A program made the position numbers and the translations under genes. The notes beneath the pieces are model-generated. The model had not been told where the DNA came from and made no database searches. It worked only from the letters and a program-made list of their open reading frames with translations. 64,000 nt of DNA from Rhizorhapis sp. SPR117 (GTDB lineage Bacteria; Pseudomonadota; Alphaproteobacteria; Sphingomonadales; Sphingomonadaceae), in the NCBI RefSeq assembly GCF_021742065.1, contig NZ_JAKKIE010000018.1:6610-70609 (forward strand), read 5' to 3'. Of this stretch, positions 19,403 to 28,683 are shown one piece after another. Each line of letters opens with the position of its first letter. Within the stretch, counting starts at the first letter, position 1.

Positions 19403-20818
19403 TCAGTAGCGGTAATGATCCGGCTTGAATGGTCCTTCTACCGGCACGCCGATATAGTCGGCCTGCTTCTTTGTCAGCGTGGTCAGCTTCACGCCCAGCT
19501 TTTCCAGATGCAGCGCTGCAACCTTTTCATCCAGGTGCTTGGGCAGGACATAGACCTGGTTCTTATAGGCGTCGCTATTTCCCCACAATTCGATCTGCGC
19601 CAGCACCTGATTGGTAAAGCTTGACGACATGACGAAGCTGGGGTGCCCCGTGGCGCAGCCCAGATTGACCAGGCGGCCCTTGGCCAGAATGATCAGCTTC
19701 TTGCCATCGGCAAATTCGACTTCATCGACCTGCGGCTTGATTTCGGTCCATTTCATGTTGGACAGTGCCGCAATCTGAATTTCGCTATCGAAATGGCCGA
19801 TGTTGCATACGATTGCCATATTCTTCATCGCGCGCATATGATCGACCGTGATAACATCGGCATTGCCGGTTGCGGTGACGAAAATGTCGGCGCGGGTCGC
19901 GGCCTCATCCATGGTGACAACCTCATATCCCTCCATCGCCGCCTGCAACGCACAGATGGGATCGACTTCGGTGACGAGGACGCGCGCGCCGCCGTTGCGC
20001 AGCGAGGCGGCCGAACCCTTGCCGACATCGCCGAAACCGGCAACGCAGGCGACCTTGCCCGCCAGCATTACATCGGTCGCACGACGGATCGCATCGACCA
20101 GCGATTCCTTGCATCCATAGAGATTGTCGAATTTCGACTTGGTGACGCTGTCGTTCACATTGATCGCGGGGAAAGGCAGCTTGCCCTTCTTGGCGAGTTC
20201 ATACAGGCGGTGAACGCCGGTGGTGGTTTCTTCCGACACGCCCTTGATGGTTTCAACCGTTTTGGTCAGGAAACCCGGACGTTCCTTCAAAACGCGCTTC
20301 AGCACGGCACAGAAAATCTCTTCTTCTTCATTGGATGGCGTGAACAGGTCTTCCCCCGCCTCGACCCGCGCACCCCAAAGCGCGAACATGGTGGCATCGC
20401 CGCCGTCGTCCAGAATCATATTGCAGGTCTGATCGCCTGCACCCCAATCGAAGATACGCTCGACATAGTCCCAATATTCTTCAAGGGTTTCGCCCTTGAC
20501 CGCAAATACCGGCACGCCCGAAGCCGCAATGGCGGCGGCGGCATGGTCCTGCGTCGAGAAAATATTGCAAGAGGCCCAGCGGACATCCGCGCCCAAGGCC
20601 GTCAGGGTTTCGATTAGCACGGCGGTCTGGATCGTCATATGCAATGATCCGGTGATGCGCGCACCCTTCAAAGGCTGCGCTGCGCCATATTCGCTGCGCA
20701 ACGCCATCAGGCCCGGCATTTCGGTTTCGGCGATTTCGATTTCCTTGCGCCCGAATGCGGCAAGGCCAATGTCGGCAATCACATAGTCATTAACGTCGGC
20801 GGCAGGTGCTGTGGCCAC
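19403..20818 (-). CDS. ahcY: adenosylhomocysteinase
   Basis: Hydrolyses S-adenosylhomocysteine to adenosine and homocysteine in the methyl cycle, relieving product inhibition of methyltransferases. NAD-binding motif '[14 protein letters not shown]' and '[10 protein letters not shown]' are clear, and the C-terminus 'FKPDHYRY' is the typical end. The GTG at 20818 is chosen as start (protein begins [12 protein letters not shown], 471 aa) because GGGAG lies 6 bases upstream; a start at 20857 would add 13 residues. A perfect palindrome about 100 bp upstream (20919-20938) is a candidate SahR operator. Confidence 0.96.
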   Translation of the reverse strand: MATAPAADVNDYVIADIGLAAFGRKEIEIAETEMPGLMALRSEYGAAQPLKGARITGSLHMTIQTAVLIETLTALGADVRWASCNIFSTQDHAAAAIAASGVPVFAVKGETLEEYWDYVERIFDWGAGDQTCNMILDDGGDATMFALWGARVEAGEDLFTPSNEEEEIFCAVLKRVLKERPGFLTKTVETIKGVSEETTTGVHRLYELAKKGKLPFPAINVNDSVTKSKFDNLYGCKESLVDAIRRATDVMLAGKVACVAGFGDVGKGSAASLRNGGARVLVTEVDPICALQAAMEGYEVVTMDEAATRADIFVTATGNADVITVDHMRAMKNMAIVCNIGHFDSEIQIAALSNMKWTEIKPQVDEVEFADGKKLIILAKGRLVNLGCATGHPSFVMSSSFTNQVLAQIELWGNSDAYKNQVYVLPKHLDEKVAALHLEKLGVKLTTLTKKQADYIGVPVEGPFKPDHYRY

Positions 20819-20918
20819 GAGGGTCTCCCGAACTTCAAACGGAAATTGGGCCGCCACAAAGCATGGCGGCGCGGATTGCAGAATGCTCTAACAATCCTTG
20901 CCACCAGAATCAAACCAA

Positions 20919-20938
20919 ATATAAAGAAATCTTTATAT
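20919..20938. promoter_or_regulatory. 20-bp perfect palindrome upstream of ahcY, candidate SahR (ArsR-family) operator
   Basis: ATATAAAGAAATCTTTATAT: two 9-base arms around AA, perfectly symmetric and strongly AT-rich in a GC-rich setting. It lies 100-120 bases before the ahcY GTG and about 200 bases before the divergent MFS gene. ArsR-family SahR regulators of the SAM cycle bind palindromes of this general form before ahcY in Proteobacteria (from memory). No sahR gene is in the window. Confidence 0.6.
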
Positions 20939-21023
20939 GTCTATTGCGCCGCCGCGAAGGTGACGGGGCATTTATCGCCCGGCAAACGCGGATTGGCGCC
21001 TGCGCGCTGGGCGACCGATAGAT

Positions 21024-21040
21024 TGTGCAATAGTTGCACA
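21024..21040. promoter_or_regulatory. 17-bp palindrome upstream of the MFS gene, candidate operator
   Basis: TGTGCAATAGTTGCACA: perfect 7-base arms around a 3-base centre, 100 bases before the MFS start. It is too short for a terminator, has no T-run and lies upstream of both divergent genes, so an operator is the likelier reading. I cannot name the regulator. Confidence 0.45.
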
Positions 21041-21139
21041 GCAGCGTTAACAGGCGGTTGAATATAGTGGTTCAGCCAAGGGGCGTAAGGCCATCAGGAA
21101 CGCTATGCTTGCAGGGCAGAATCATGCATGAGGGTTGAT

Positions 21140-22813
21140 ATGCAAGAGGAATTTTCCGCCGACGAAAACTCACCGCCATCGTCGCCGTTGCGCATTCCAA
21201 TATTCCGGATGGTCTGGATTGCCAACCTCGCGTCGAATTTTGGAAGCCTTATCCAATCGGTCGGTGCTTCGTGGATGATGGTTTCCCTGTCCGGTTCGGC
21301 AACCTACATAGCGCTTGTCCAGTCATCGACGACCCTGCCAATCATGTTGCTGGCATTGGTGGCAGGTGCGTTTGCCGACAACCTGGATCGCCGCATCGTC
21401 ATGCTTGTGGCGCAGGGCTTCATGCTTTTGGTATCGGTGACACTTGCGGTATGCGCGGCATTGGGCGTGCTCACGCCCTGGCTGCTGCTCGTCTTTACCT
21501 TTCTTATCGGGTGTGGGACGGCCCTGAATGGACCCGCTTGGCAGGCCTCTGTGGGCGATATGGTGCCGCGACAGGGCCTGCCCAGCGCAATCACGCTCAA
21601 CAGCATGGGTTTCAATATTGCCCGCAGCCTTGGACCTGCCATTGGCGGTATGATCGTTGCGGCGGCGGGCGCGGCTATGGCATTTCTGGTCAATGCGTTG
21701 AGCTATGTCGGGCTGATTGTTGTGTTATTGCGATGGCGTCCAGAGGTTCCGCCCCGGCTGCTGCCGCGGGAAACGCTGAGCGGTGCCATGGCCGCAGGAA
21801 TACGTTATGTCGCCATGTCTCCCGGTTTACGGATCATATTGATGCGGGCCATGTTGTTCGGGTTGGCTGCATCCTCCGTCCCGGCGTTAATGCCCCTGGT
21901 GGCGCGCGACCTTATAGCAGGCGGGGCATTGACTTATGGCGTGCTGTTGGGTGCGTTTGGCGTAGGCGCGGTGGGCGGTGCGCTAGGCAGCGGTTGGTTG
22001 CGTGGACATTTCACCACTGAATGGATCGTACGTGGATCGACGCTGGCCGTGGTGATTGGCACCGCTGTGACAGGCATCAGCACCATGCTGCCACTCACCA
22101 TGATTGCCCTTTCATTTTCCGGGGCGGGATGGGTGCTGGTACTTTCGATCTTAAGCGTTTCGGTCCAGTTGAGTTCGCCGCGCTGGGTCGTCGCGCGCGC
22201 GCTCGCCATGTACCAGATGCTCGCGTTCGGGGGGATGGCGCTGGGCAGCTGGGCCTTTGGCGCGGCCGCCGAAGTATATGGCGTCGGCTTGGCCTTGCTG
22301 GGTGCTGCAGCATTACAGACCATCAGCGCAATGGTTGGATTTATAAAGCCTATGGTGGAAGCGCAGGATCAGAATCTTGACCTGCTCGGACAATGGACCG
22401 AACCGGAAACGGACGTACCAGTGGAAGCCCGCAGCGGGCCGATCGTTGTCACTCTCGAATACCGGATCAAGCCGGATAATGTGATCGCTTTCCTCAACGT
22501 CATGGATGAGCGTCGCCGCATCCGGATGCGCGATGGTGCCCGCCATTGGACGCTTCTGAGGGATTTGGGCGAACAAGAACTGTGGATTGAGCGATACCAT
22601 GTACCGACATGGCTCGACTATGTGCGGCATAACCAACGCCGTACACAGGCCGATGCCGCAAATTCCGAACGCATAAGTGAACTGCACGAAGGAACGTGGC
22701 CGCCGACCGTCCACCGCATGATAGAGCGGCAAACCGGATCAATGCCGACCTTGCGGGGACGCCCAGCTACAGATTTCTCGCCCTCTCTGGTAGATCCCGC
22801 TCGCTACTCCTGA
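21140..22813 (+). CDS. MFS transporter of the EntS-like (MFS_3) type with a cytoplasmic C-terminal domain
   Basis: A 557 aa inner-membrane protein with about 12 hydrophobic segments in the first ~415 residues ('FADNLDRRIVML' is the MFS loop 2-3 motif; 'LNSMGFNIARSLGPAIGG' is typical of EntS-like exporters). A soluble tail of ~140 residues follows, from 'GPIVVTLEYRI' to the end, with the look of a small alpha/beta domain ('HWTLLRDLGEQELWIERYHV') found in this subfamily. The substrate is unknown; EntS exports enterobactin, but nothing here indicates siderophores. Start at 21140 is preferred (GAGGG at 21130-21134); 21128 is the alternative. Transcribed divergently from ahcY. Confidence 0.82.
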   Translation: MQEEFSADENSPPSSPLRIPIFRMVWIANLASNFGSLIQSVGASWMMVSLSGSATYIALVQSSTTLPIMLLALVAGAFADNLDRRIVMLVAQGFMLLVSVTLAVCAALGVLTPWLLLVFTFLIGCGTALNGPAWQASVGDMVPRQGLPSAITLNSMGFNIARSLGPAIGGMIVAAAGAAMAFLVNALSYVGLIVVLLRWRPEVPPRLLPRETLSGAMAAGIRYVAMSPGLRIILMRAMLFGLAASSVPALMPLVARDLIAGGALTYGVLLGAFGVGAVGGALGSGWLRGHFTTEWIVRGSTLAVVIGTAVTGISTMLPLTMIALSFSGAGWVLVLSILSVSVQLSSPRWVVARALAMYQMLAFGGMALGSWAFGAAAEVYGVGLALLGAAALQTISAMVGFIKPMVEAQDQNLDLLGQWTEPETDVPVEARSGPIVVTLEYRIKPDNVIAFLNVMDERRRIRMRDGARHWTLLRDLGEQELWIERYHVPTWLDYVRHNQRRTQADAANSERISELHEGTWPPTVHRMIERQTGSMPTLRGRPATDFSPSLVDPARYS

Positions 22814-22892
22814 TCAGGTATTTTCCCCAAAACCCCGCACATGGATCACAAGGGCCTTTCGCGAATCATCTTCAGTTCCTAGGCTGCCCACC

Positions 22893-25800
22893 ATGCCTCA
22901 TGCCCCCTTCGTTCCGCTTCGCATCTTTTCCTCCTACACCATGCTGGAAGGGGCCATTGAGCCCAAGGCGATAGCAAAACAGGCGCGCGCACTCGGCTTT
23001 CCGGCCGCGGCACTGACGGACCGCAACGGCCTGTACGCTGCCATGGCCTTTTCCGACGCCTGCAAGTCAGAGGGTGTGCAGCCCATCGTCGGTACGATGT
23101 TGAGCGTTTCCCGACCGGGAAGGCCCGATGGGACCAGCCCGGTCTATGACTGGATTGCGCTCTATGCCCAGGACAGCACGGGATATGATAACTTGTGCAC
23201 GCTCGTGTCGATGGCCCATCTCGACCGGCCCATTGAGGAACAGGCGCATGTCGCCTTCAATGCATTGCAAGGGCGTACCGATGGGCTGATCGCACTGACG
23301 GCCGGCAATGAAGGCGCGCTCGCCCGTCTGTTTGCGGAAGATCAGCCCGATGCCGCGCTTGCCTATGCCGATCGCTTGCAAGCGCTGTTTCCCGACCGGC
23401 TCTATATAGAAATCGTCCGCCGCCTTGATGCGGTTGAAGGCAACGCCGAACCGCATTTGCTTGATCTTGCCTATGATCGAGATATTCCGCTCGTGGCCAC
23501 CAATCCGTGCTGTTATGCCGAACCGCATTTCCATTCCGCGCACGACGCGATGTTGTGCATCGCTCAATCCTCCTATGTCGACAGCGATGACAGGCTGAAA
23601 AGTTCGCCCGACGCGTGGATGAAACCGGCGGCCGACATGAAGCGGCTGTTTGAGGATCTTCCCGAAGCGCTGGCGAATACGCTGGTGGTTGCGCAGCGTT
23701 GTGCCGTCATGGCCCCCAAGCGCAAGCCGATCCTGCCCAGCCTTGCCGGCGACCGGGAGGGCGAAGAAACGCAACTGCGCGCCGACGCAACGGCTGGACT
23801 GGAAGCGCGCCTCGAAAAACTCGGGATCACCGATGCCGAACGGCGCAAGCCCTATTTCGACCGGCTGGAATTTGAAGTCGGCATCATCATTCAAATGGGC
23901 TTTCCGGGATATTTCCTGATTGTTGCCGACTTCATCAAATGGGCTAAGGACAATGATATTCCGGTCGGGCCGGGACGCGGATCAGGCGCGGGTTCCGTCG
24001 TCGCATGGGCGCTGACCATCACCGATCTCGACCCATTGGAACTGGGCCTGCTGTTCGAACGCTTCCTCAATCCAGAGCGCGTATCGATGCCTGACTTCGA
24101 CATCGATTTCTGCGAAACCCGGCGTGGCGAAGTCATTCGCTATGTGCAGAGCAAATACGGGTCAGACCATGTCGCGCAGATCATCACCTTTGGTAAGCTG
24201 AAGGCCCGCGCCGTGTTGAAGGATACCGGCCGGGTTCTGCAAATGAGCTATGGCCAGGTGGACCGGCTGGCAAAGCTGATCCCCAATCATCCCACTGACC
24301 CGTGGACGCTGGATCGCGCCATGGAGCGCGGGGGCGTTGCCGAATTACGCTATGAATATGAGCGCGACCCTCAGGTCAAACGCCTCATCGATCTGGCCCG
24401 CAAGCTGGAGGGCCTGCCGCGCCACAGTTCCACGCATGCTGCGGGCGTGGTGATCGGTGACCGTCCCCTGTCACAGCTGGTTCCGCTCTATCGCGATCCG
24501 CGATCGGATATGCCGGTGACGCAGTTCGATATGAAATATGTGGAGGGCGCGGGTCTCGTCAAATTCGATTTTCTGGGGCTGAAAACGCTTTCCGTGCTGC
24601 AAAAAGGCGTGCGGTTGTTGAAGGGGCGAGGCGTAGAGGTCGATCTCGACCTGCTCCAATGGGATGATCCTGCGGTCTTTGAATTACTCAAGCGTGGCGA
24701 CACCGTCGGCGTGTTCCAGTTGGAATCAGAGGGGATGCGCAAGACTCTGGCGCAGGTGAAACCGACCAGTTTCGGCGACATCATCGCCCTTGTTTCGCTC
24801 TACCGACCGGGACCGATGGACAATATCCCGATGTTCGGACGACGCAAAAACGGCATGGAGGCGATTGAGTATCCCCATAAATTGCTGTCCGGCATATTGG
24901 AGGAAACCTACGGAATCTTCGTCTATCAGGAACAGGTGATGCAGGCCGCTCAGATATTGGCGGGCTATTCCCTTGGGGACGCAGACTTGCTGCGTCGCGC
25001 CATGGGCAAGAAAATTCAGGCCGAAATGGATGCCCAGCGCGAACGGTTCGTGACCGGTTGTGCGCAAAACAATAATATTCCGGCGTCCAAGGCCAATGAA
25101 CTGTTCGACTTGATCGACAAATTTGCAGGCTATGGTTTCAACAAATCACATGCCGCCGCCTATGCCCTGCTCGCCTATCAGACTGCTTGGCTGAAGGCGC
25201 ATTATCCCGCCGAATTCTATGCCGCCTCCATGTGTTTCGACATGCACCAGACCGACAAGCTTTGCATCTTCGTCGATGACATGCGGCGCATGGACATCAC
25301 ATGCCTGCCCCCGTGCATCAATGCCAGCGAGGCAGAATATTCGGTTGAACCGCATGAAGACGGCCACGCGGTGCGCTATGCTCTGGGTGGTCTGAAGGGC
25401 GTGGGTGAAAAGGCGATGGACACGCTGGTCGCCGAACGGGTGGACCATGGACCGTTCACCAGCCTTGACGATTTTGCCAATCGGGTGGAGTCGCGCCTTT
25501 TGAACCGGCGCCAGCTTGAAAGTCTGGCCGCGGGCGGCGCATTCGACAGCATCAATCCCGACCGGGCGGGCGTGCACGCAGCCGCGGAAACCATTCTCGC
25601 CGTTGCATCCAGCGCAGCCGAAGCGCGGACAAGCGGTCAGGGCGGGCTGTTCGGGGCGGCAGAGGTCAAACAACCGGACATTCAAATTCCATCCGGCATC
25701 CATTGGTCGATTGCCGATCGCATGGCACAGGAAAAGGACGCATTCGGTTTCTATTTCTCCGCCCATCCGGTTGATCGTTTTCGCCACATTGCCGATGCCA

Positions 25801-26384
25801 ACGGCGCAAAAGACTTCAGCCTGATTTGCAGCCAGCCAGCCAATGATCAGGGCGGGAGGACGAACGCAATCATGGCGGCATTGGTAGAGGAAGTACGCTG
25901 GCGCGAAACCAAACGAGGTCGGCGTTATGTCTCCGCCACCCTGTCGGACAGTAGCGGTCAGTTTCAGGCAAGCTGCTTTGATGACGATGTCTGCAAACAG
26001 ATTGAAGAGCTTGGCAGTGACGGGGATTGCGGCCTTCTGACCGTGGAACTGGATCGTCAACCGGGGGAAGAAATGCCGCGCGTCGCAATCCGCAATGTTC
26101 AACCTTTCTCCCGCCTTTGCAATACATCACGGCTCATTCTGCAAATTGATGTCGCAGAACCAAAAGCCGTTTCCGCCATCGCGCAACTTGTGTCCGGGGC
26201 AAGGGGCGGACGCTGTGAAATCCTGTTGCGCAGCAAACTCGCCGATGGCCGCATCGCGAAGCTTCGTCTGGGTCGGGATTTTGCGGTAGAGGCCGAACTC
26301 GCCGCCAGTATCGCGACGATTCCCGGCGTTGCGTACCATGAATTAAAGGGTGCAGAGCCGTTACGCCTTGCGCTCGTGTCCTGA
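22893..26384 (+). CDS. dnaE: DNA polymerase III subunit alpha
   Basis: The replicative polymerase subunit, 1163 aa. The palm motif 'GPGRGSGAGSVVAWAL' and the catalytic aspartates in 'MPDFDIDFCE' are intact, with 'RHSSTHAAGVVI' carrying the third acidic-site region; the C-terminal part has the OB domain. The N-terminal PHP domain is degenerate: 'PLRIFSSYTMLEGA' lacks the first His pair and 'ALTDRNGL' has Arg where metal-binding PHP domains have His, so proofreading must come from a separate epsilon subunit. Start ATG at 22893 fits the family. It ends 9 bp from the convergent radical SAM gene. Confidence 0.96.
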   Translation: MPHAPFVPLRIFSSYTMLEGAIEPKAIAKQARALGFPAAALTDRNGLYAAMAFSDACKSEGVQPIVGTMLSVSRPGRPDGTSPVYDWIALYAQDSTGYDNLCTLVSMAHLDRPIEEQAHVAFNALQGRTDGLIALTAGNEGALARLFAEDQPDAALAYADRLQALFPDRLYIEIVRRLDAVEGNAEPHLLDLAYDRDIPLVATNPCCYAEPHFHSAHDAMLCIAQSSYVDSDDRLKSSPDAWMKPAADMKRLFEDLPEALANTLVVAQRCAVMAPKRKPILPSLAGDREGEETQLRADATAGLEARLEKLGITDAERRKPYFDRLEFEVGIIIQMGFPGYFLIVADFIKWAKDNDIPVGPGRGSGAGSVVAWALTITDLDPLELGLLFERFLNPERVSMPDFDIDFCETRRGEVIRYVQSKYGSDHVAQIITFGKLKARAVLKDTGRVLQMSYGQVDRLAKLIPNHPTDPWTLDRAMERGGVAELRYEYERDPQVKRLIDLARKLEGLPRHSSTHAAGVVIGDRPLSQLVPLYRDPRSDMPVTQFDMKYVEGAGLVKFDFLGLKTLSVLQKGVRLLKGRGVEVDLDLLQWDDPAVFELLKRGDTVGVFQLESEGMRKTLAQVKPTSFGDIIALVSLYRPGPMDNIPMFGRRKNGMEAIEYPHKLLSGILEETYGIFVYQEQVMQAAQILAGYSLGDADLLRRAMGKKIQAEMDAQRERFVTGCAQNNNIPASKANELFDLIDKFAGYGFNKSHAAAYALLAYQTAWLKAHYPAEFYAASMCFDMHQTDKLCIFVDDMRRMDITCLPPCINASEAEYSVEPHEDGHAVRYALGGLKGVGEKAMDTLVAERVDHGPFTSLDDFANRVESRLLNRRQLESLAAGGAFDSINPDRAGVHAAAETILAVASSAAEARTSGQGGLFGAAEVKQPDIQIPSGIHWSIADRMAQEKDAFGFYFSAHPVDRFRHIADANGAKDFSLICSQPANDQGGRTNAIMAALVEEVRWRETKRGRRYVSATLSDSSGQFQASCFDDDVCKQIEELGSDGDCGLLTVELDRQPGEEMPRVAIRNVQPFSRLCNTSRLILQIDVAEPKAVSAIAQLVSGARGGRCEILLRSKLADGRIAKLRLGRDFAVEAELAASIATIPGVAYHELKGAEPLRLALVS

Positions 26385-26393
26385 GCAGGCGGC

Positions 26394-27479
26394 TTACAAT
26401 AAGCGTGGCTGATCGCCCTCTGGCGGTCTGAACAAATCCGTCCGCAATTTCTGCCGTCCCGACTGGTTCAGCCCCAGCCGGGCACATGTCTTTGCAAAGC
26501 GCGTTCGCATCAAATCGGCCCACACGCCTTGCCCCCGCATACGCATGCGATAGCGCGGATCATTATCCCGCCCACCCCGCAGGTCCTGAATGATCGCCAT
26601 GACCTTGTCTTTGCGATCAGGGAAACAGGCATCCAGCCAATCGCGAAACAGCGGCGCGACTTCATGGGGCAGCCGCACAGGAATGAACGATGCACTCCGC
26701 GCGCCAGCCTTTGCCGCCGCCTCCAGTATCGCTTCCATCTCATGATCGGTGATCGCAGGAATGACAGGCGCGACCGACACATGCGTCGGCACCCCCGCCC
26801 GTGTCAGTTCACCGATTGCCTCCAGCCTTTTGTGCGGGTGCGGCGCTCTTGGCTCCAGCGTGCGGGCTATGGCCGGATCGAGCGACGTGACGGATAGGGC
26901 GACCACGACCAGATCATCCTTCGCCATGTCGGCCAGCAAGTCGATATCGCGCAAAACGCGGTTCGATTTTGTCGTTATGATAAGTGGATGGCGGCAGTCA
27001 TGGAGTATCTGAATACAGTCCCGCGTGATCCGCCAATCCTTTTCAATCGGTTGATAGGGATCGGTATTCGTGCCCATCGCAATCGGCGCAACGGCATAGC
27101 CGCATCGCGACAGTTCCACGACAAGCAACCGGGCGGCATCGGGTTTGGCAAATAACCGACTTTCGAAATCAAGCCCCGGCGACAGGTCGTGATACGCATG
27201 GCTGGGCCGCGCAAAACAGTAAATACAACCATGTTCACAGCCGCGATAGGCGTTGATGGAACGGTCGAATCCTATGTCCGGCGATGTGTTGCGCGTGATG
27301 ATCGTACGGGGATGTTCAACCGTCACCGTCGTGCGCAATCGTTGCGGCGGACCGTCTATCGCTTCGCGTTCGTCAAGCCAGTCGCCATCTTGAGTCCGTT
27401 CCGACAGGTTAAAGCGCAGCGGTGTCCGATTGACAGTCGCGCCCCTGCCCCTATCTTTCGGGATATTTTTTGCTGGCAT
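26394..27479 (-). CDS. PA0069-type radical SAM protein
   Basis: 361 aa protein with the radical SAM cluster motif 'CEHGCIYC' (CX3CX2C) near residue 85, followed by 'FARPSHAYHDLSPGLDFE'. This pattern is typical of the PA0069/Rv2578c family, whose substrate is not established as far as I know; it is distantly similar to spore photoproduct lyase. ATG at 27479 is preferred over 27497 because an AGGA precedes it. It is divergent from the VOC-family gene across a 57 bp gap, where both promoters must lie. Confidence 0.85.
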   Translation of the reverse strand: MPAKNIPKDRGRGATVNRTPLRFNLSERTQDGDWLDEREAIDGPPQRLRTTVTVEHPRTIITRNTSPDIGFDRSINAYRGCEHGCIYCFARPSHAYHDLSPGLDFESRLFAKPDAARLLVVELSRCGYAVAPIAMGTNTDPYQPIEKDWRITRDCIQILHDCRHPLIITTKSNRVLRDIDLLADMAKDDLVVVALSVTSLDPAIARTLEPRAPHPHKRLEAIGELTRAGVPTHVSVAPVIPAITDHEMEAILEAAAKAGARSASFIPVRLPHEVAPLFRDWLDACFPDRKDKVMAIIQDLRGGRDNDPRYRMRMRGQGVWADLMRTRFAKTCARLGLNQSGRQKLRTDLFRPPEGDQPRLL

Positions 27480-27536
27480 AATGGCAAATCCTGCCATATG
27501 TATAGGAACATATCAAGAACATTTGAGGTGATAATC

Positions 27537-27878
27537 ATGGCGCGATTACATTATGTCGAGTTGCCTTCGGGAAACATTGGCGCTTCGAAAAACTTTTATG
27601 CCGATGCGTTTGGCTGGACGTTTACTGATTTCGGACCCAGCTATGCCGCCACGACGACCGGCGACACCGATGTCGGTATTTCCGGCGACCCCGCCGAAGC
27701 GACCGCCCGCTTGTTGCCGGTCATTCAGGTCGACAATATCGAGCATCAACGTGCAGCGGTGATCAAGGCGGGCGGGCAGATCAGCAGGGACATTTTCACC
27801 TTTCCCGGCGGCCGACGGTTTCATTTCACTGACCCTGACGGGCATGAACTGGGGGTGACGCAACTCGACCGGGAGTAA
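27537..27878 (+). CDS. VOC family (glyoxalase/bleomycin resistance fold) protein
   Basis: A 113 aa protein with one full pair of VOC modules: 'HYVELPSGNIGASKNFYADAF' spans the N-terminal metal-site region (written here in part only as a pattern), and 'FHFTDPDGHELGV' ends with the usual Glu in the second module. It is a small metal-dependent lyase, dioxygenase or binding protein; the substrate cannot be inferred. ATG at 27537 with GAGGTG upstream. Its stop is 7 bp from the convergent stop of the LytTR regulator. Confidence 0.83.
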   Translation: MARLHYVELPSGNIGASKNFYADAFGWTFTDFGPSYAATTTGDTDVGISGDPAEATARLLPVIQVDNIEHQRAAVIKAGGQISRDIFTFPGGRRFHFTDPDGHELGVTQLDRE

Positions 27879-27885
27879 GACCCGG

Positions 27886-28683
27886 TTAATGCACGAAGCG
27901 CGCCACCACGTCGCGATAGGAGCGGCTGACCTTCACCTGTGCCCCTGATTCCAAAACCAGGAAGCATTCGCCGTTGGTATGGGGCTTGACCTGCCGCACC
28001 TGACTCAAATTCACGATGGTCGAACGGTGCACTCGTTGAAAATTGCGCGGGTCGAGTCGCTTTTCCAGATCCTTCATGGTTTCACGCAGGATCAAACTAT
28101 TGTCGGCGGTATAGATGCACATATAGTCGCCCGCCGCGTCGATCCGCTCTATGCTGTCGACATCGACGCGGAAAATCTGGCCGCGATCCTTGATGTTGAT
28201 GAGTTTCTCAAAACGATTGGACGCGGGCGCGTCATCCTCGACAAATTCGCACACCGCATCGGGCGCGACTTCGGCCAGCACTTCGCGCAGGCGCTCCACC
28301 TCCTGCACATTGCGTTTTTCAGACAAGCGTTGACGTACACGGTCCAGCGCGTCGGCAAGACGATCCTCGTCCACCGGCTTCAACAGATAATCGACCGCCT
28401 GCGCTTCAAAGGCGCGAATGGCATGCTCGCTATAGGCGGTGACAAAGATGAACAGCGGCGGCTCTATCTCCATCATGCCCTGTACCACGGAAAAGCCGTC
28501 GAAACCCGGCATCTGGATGTCGAGGAACACCAGATCGGGTTTATGCGTCTTTATAGAGCGGATAGCCTCCCGGCCATTGAGGCAGGTGTCGACGATCTCA
28601 ACATCCTTATGGGTTTCCAATCGTAATTGGAGTCCCTGAATGGCCAGGCTTTCGTCGTCAACCAAGATCGTTCTGATCGTCAT
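27886..28683 (-). CDS. LytTR-family response regulator
   Basis: 265 aa. Receiver domain at about 4-120 with 'VDDE', phospho-acceptor Asp55 in 'LVFLDIQMPG' and 'YLLKPVDE'; LytTR DNA-binding domain at about 160-265 ('RVHRSTIVNLSQVRQV'). It is coupled to the LytS-like kinase by an ATGA overlap, so the two form a two-component system. Targets of such AlgR/LytR-type systems are often envelope or polysaccharide genes, but no target can be named here. Confident in family, not in role. Confidence 0.93.
   Translation of the reverse strand: MTIRTILVDDESLAIQGLQLRLETHKDVEIVDTCLNGREAIRSIKTHKPDLVFLDIQMPGFDGFSVVQGMMEIEPPLFIFVTAYSEHAIRAFEAQAVDYLLKPVDEDRLADALDRVRQRLSEKRNVQEVERLREVLAEVAPDAVCEFVEDDAPASNRFEKLINIKDRGQIFRVDVDSIERIDAAGDYMCIYTADNSLILRETMKDLEKRLDPRNFQRVHRSTIVNLSQVRQVKPHTNGECFLVLESGAQVKVSRSYRDVVARFVH

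Noticed and set aside
20819..20918. SAM or SAH riboswitch in the ahcY leader
   Set aside because: I do not see the conserved pairing or core motifs; the palindrome suggests a protein operator instead.
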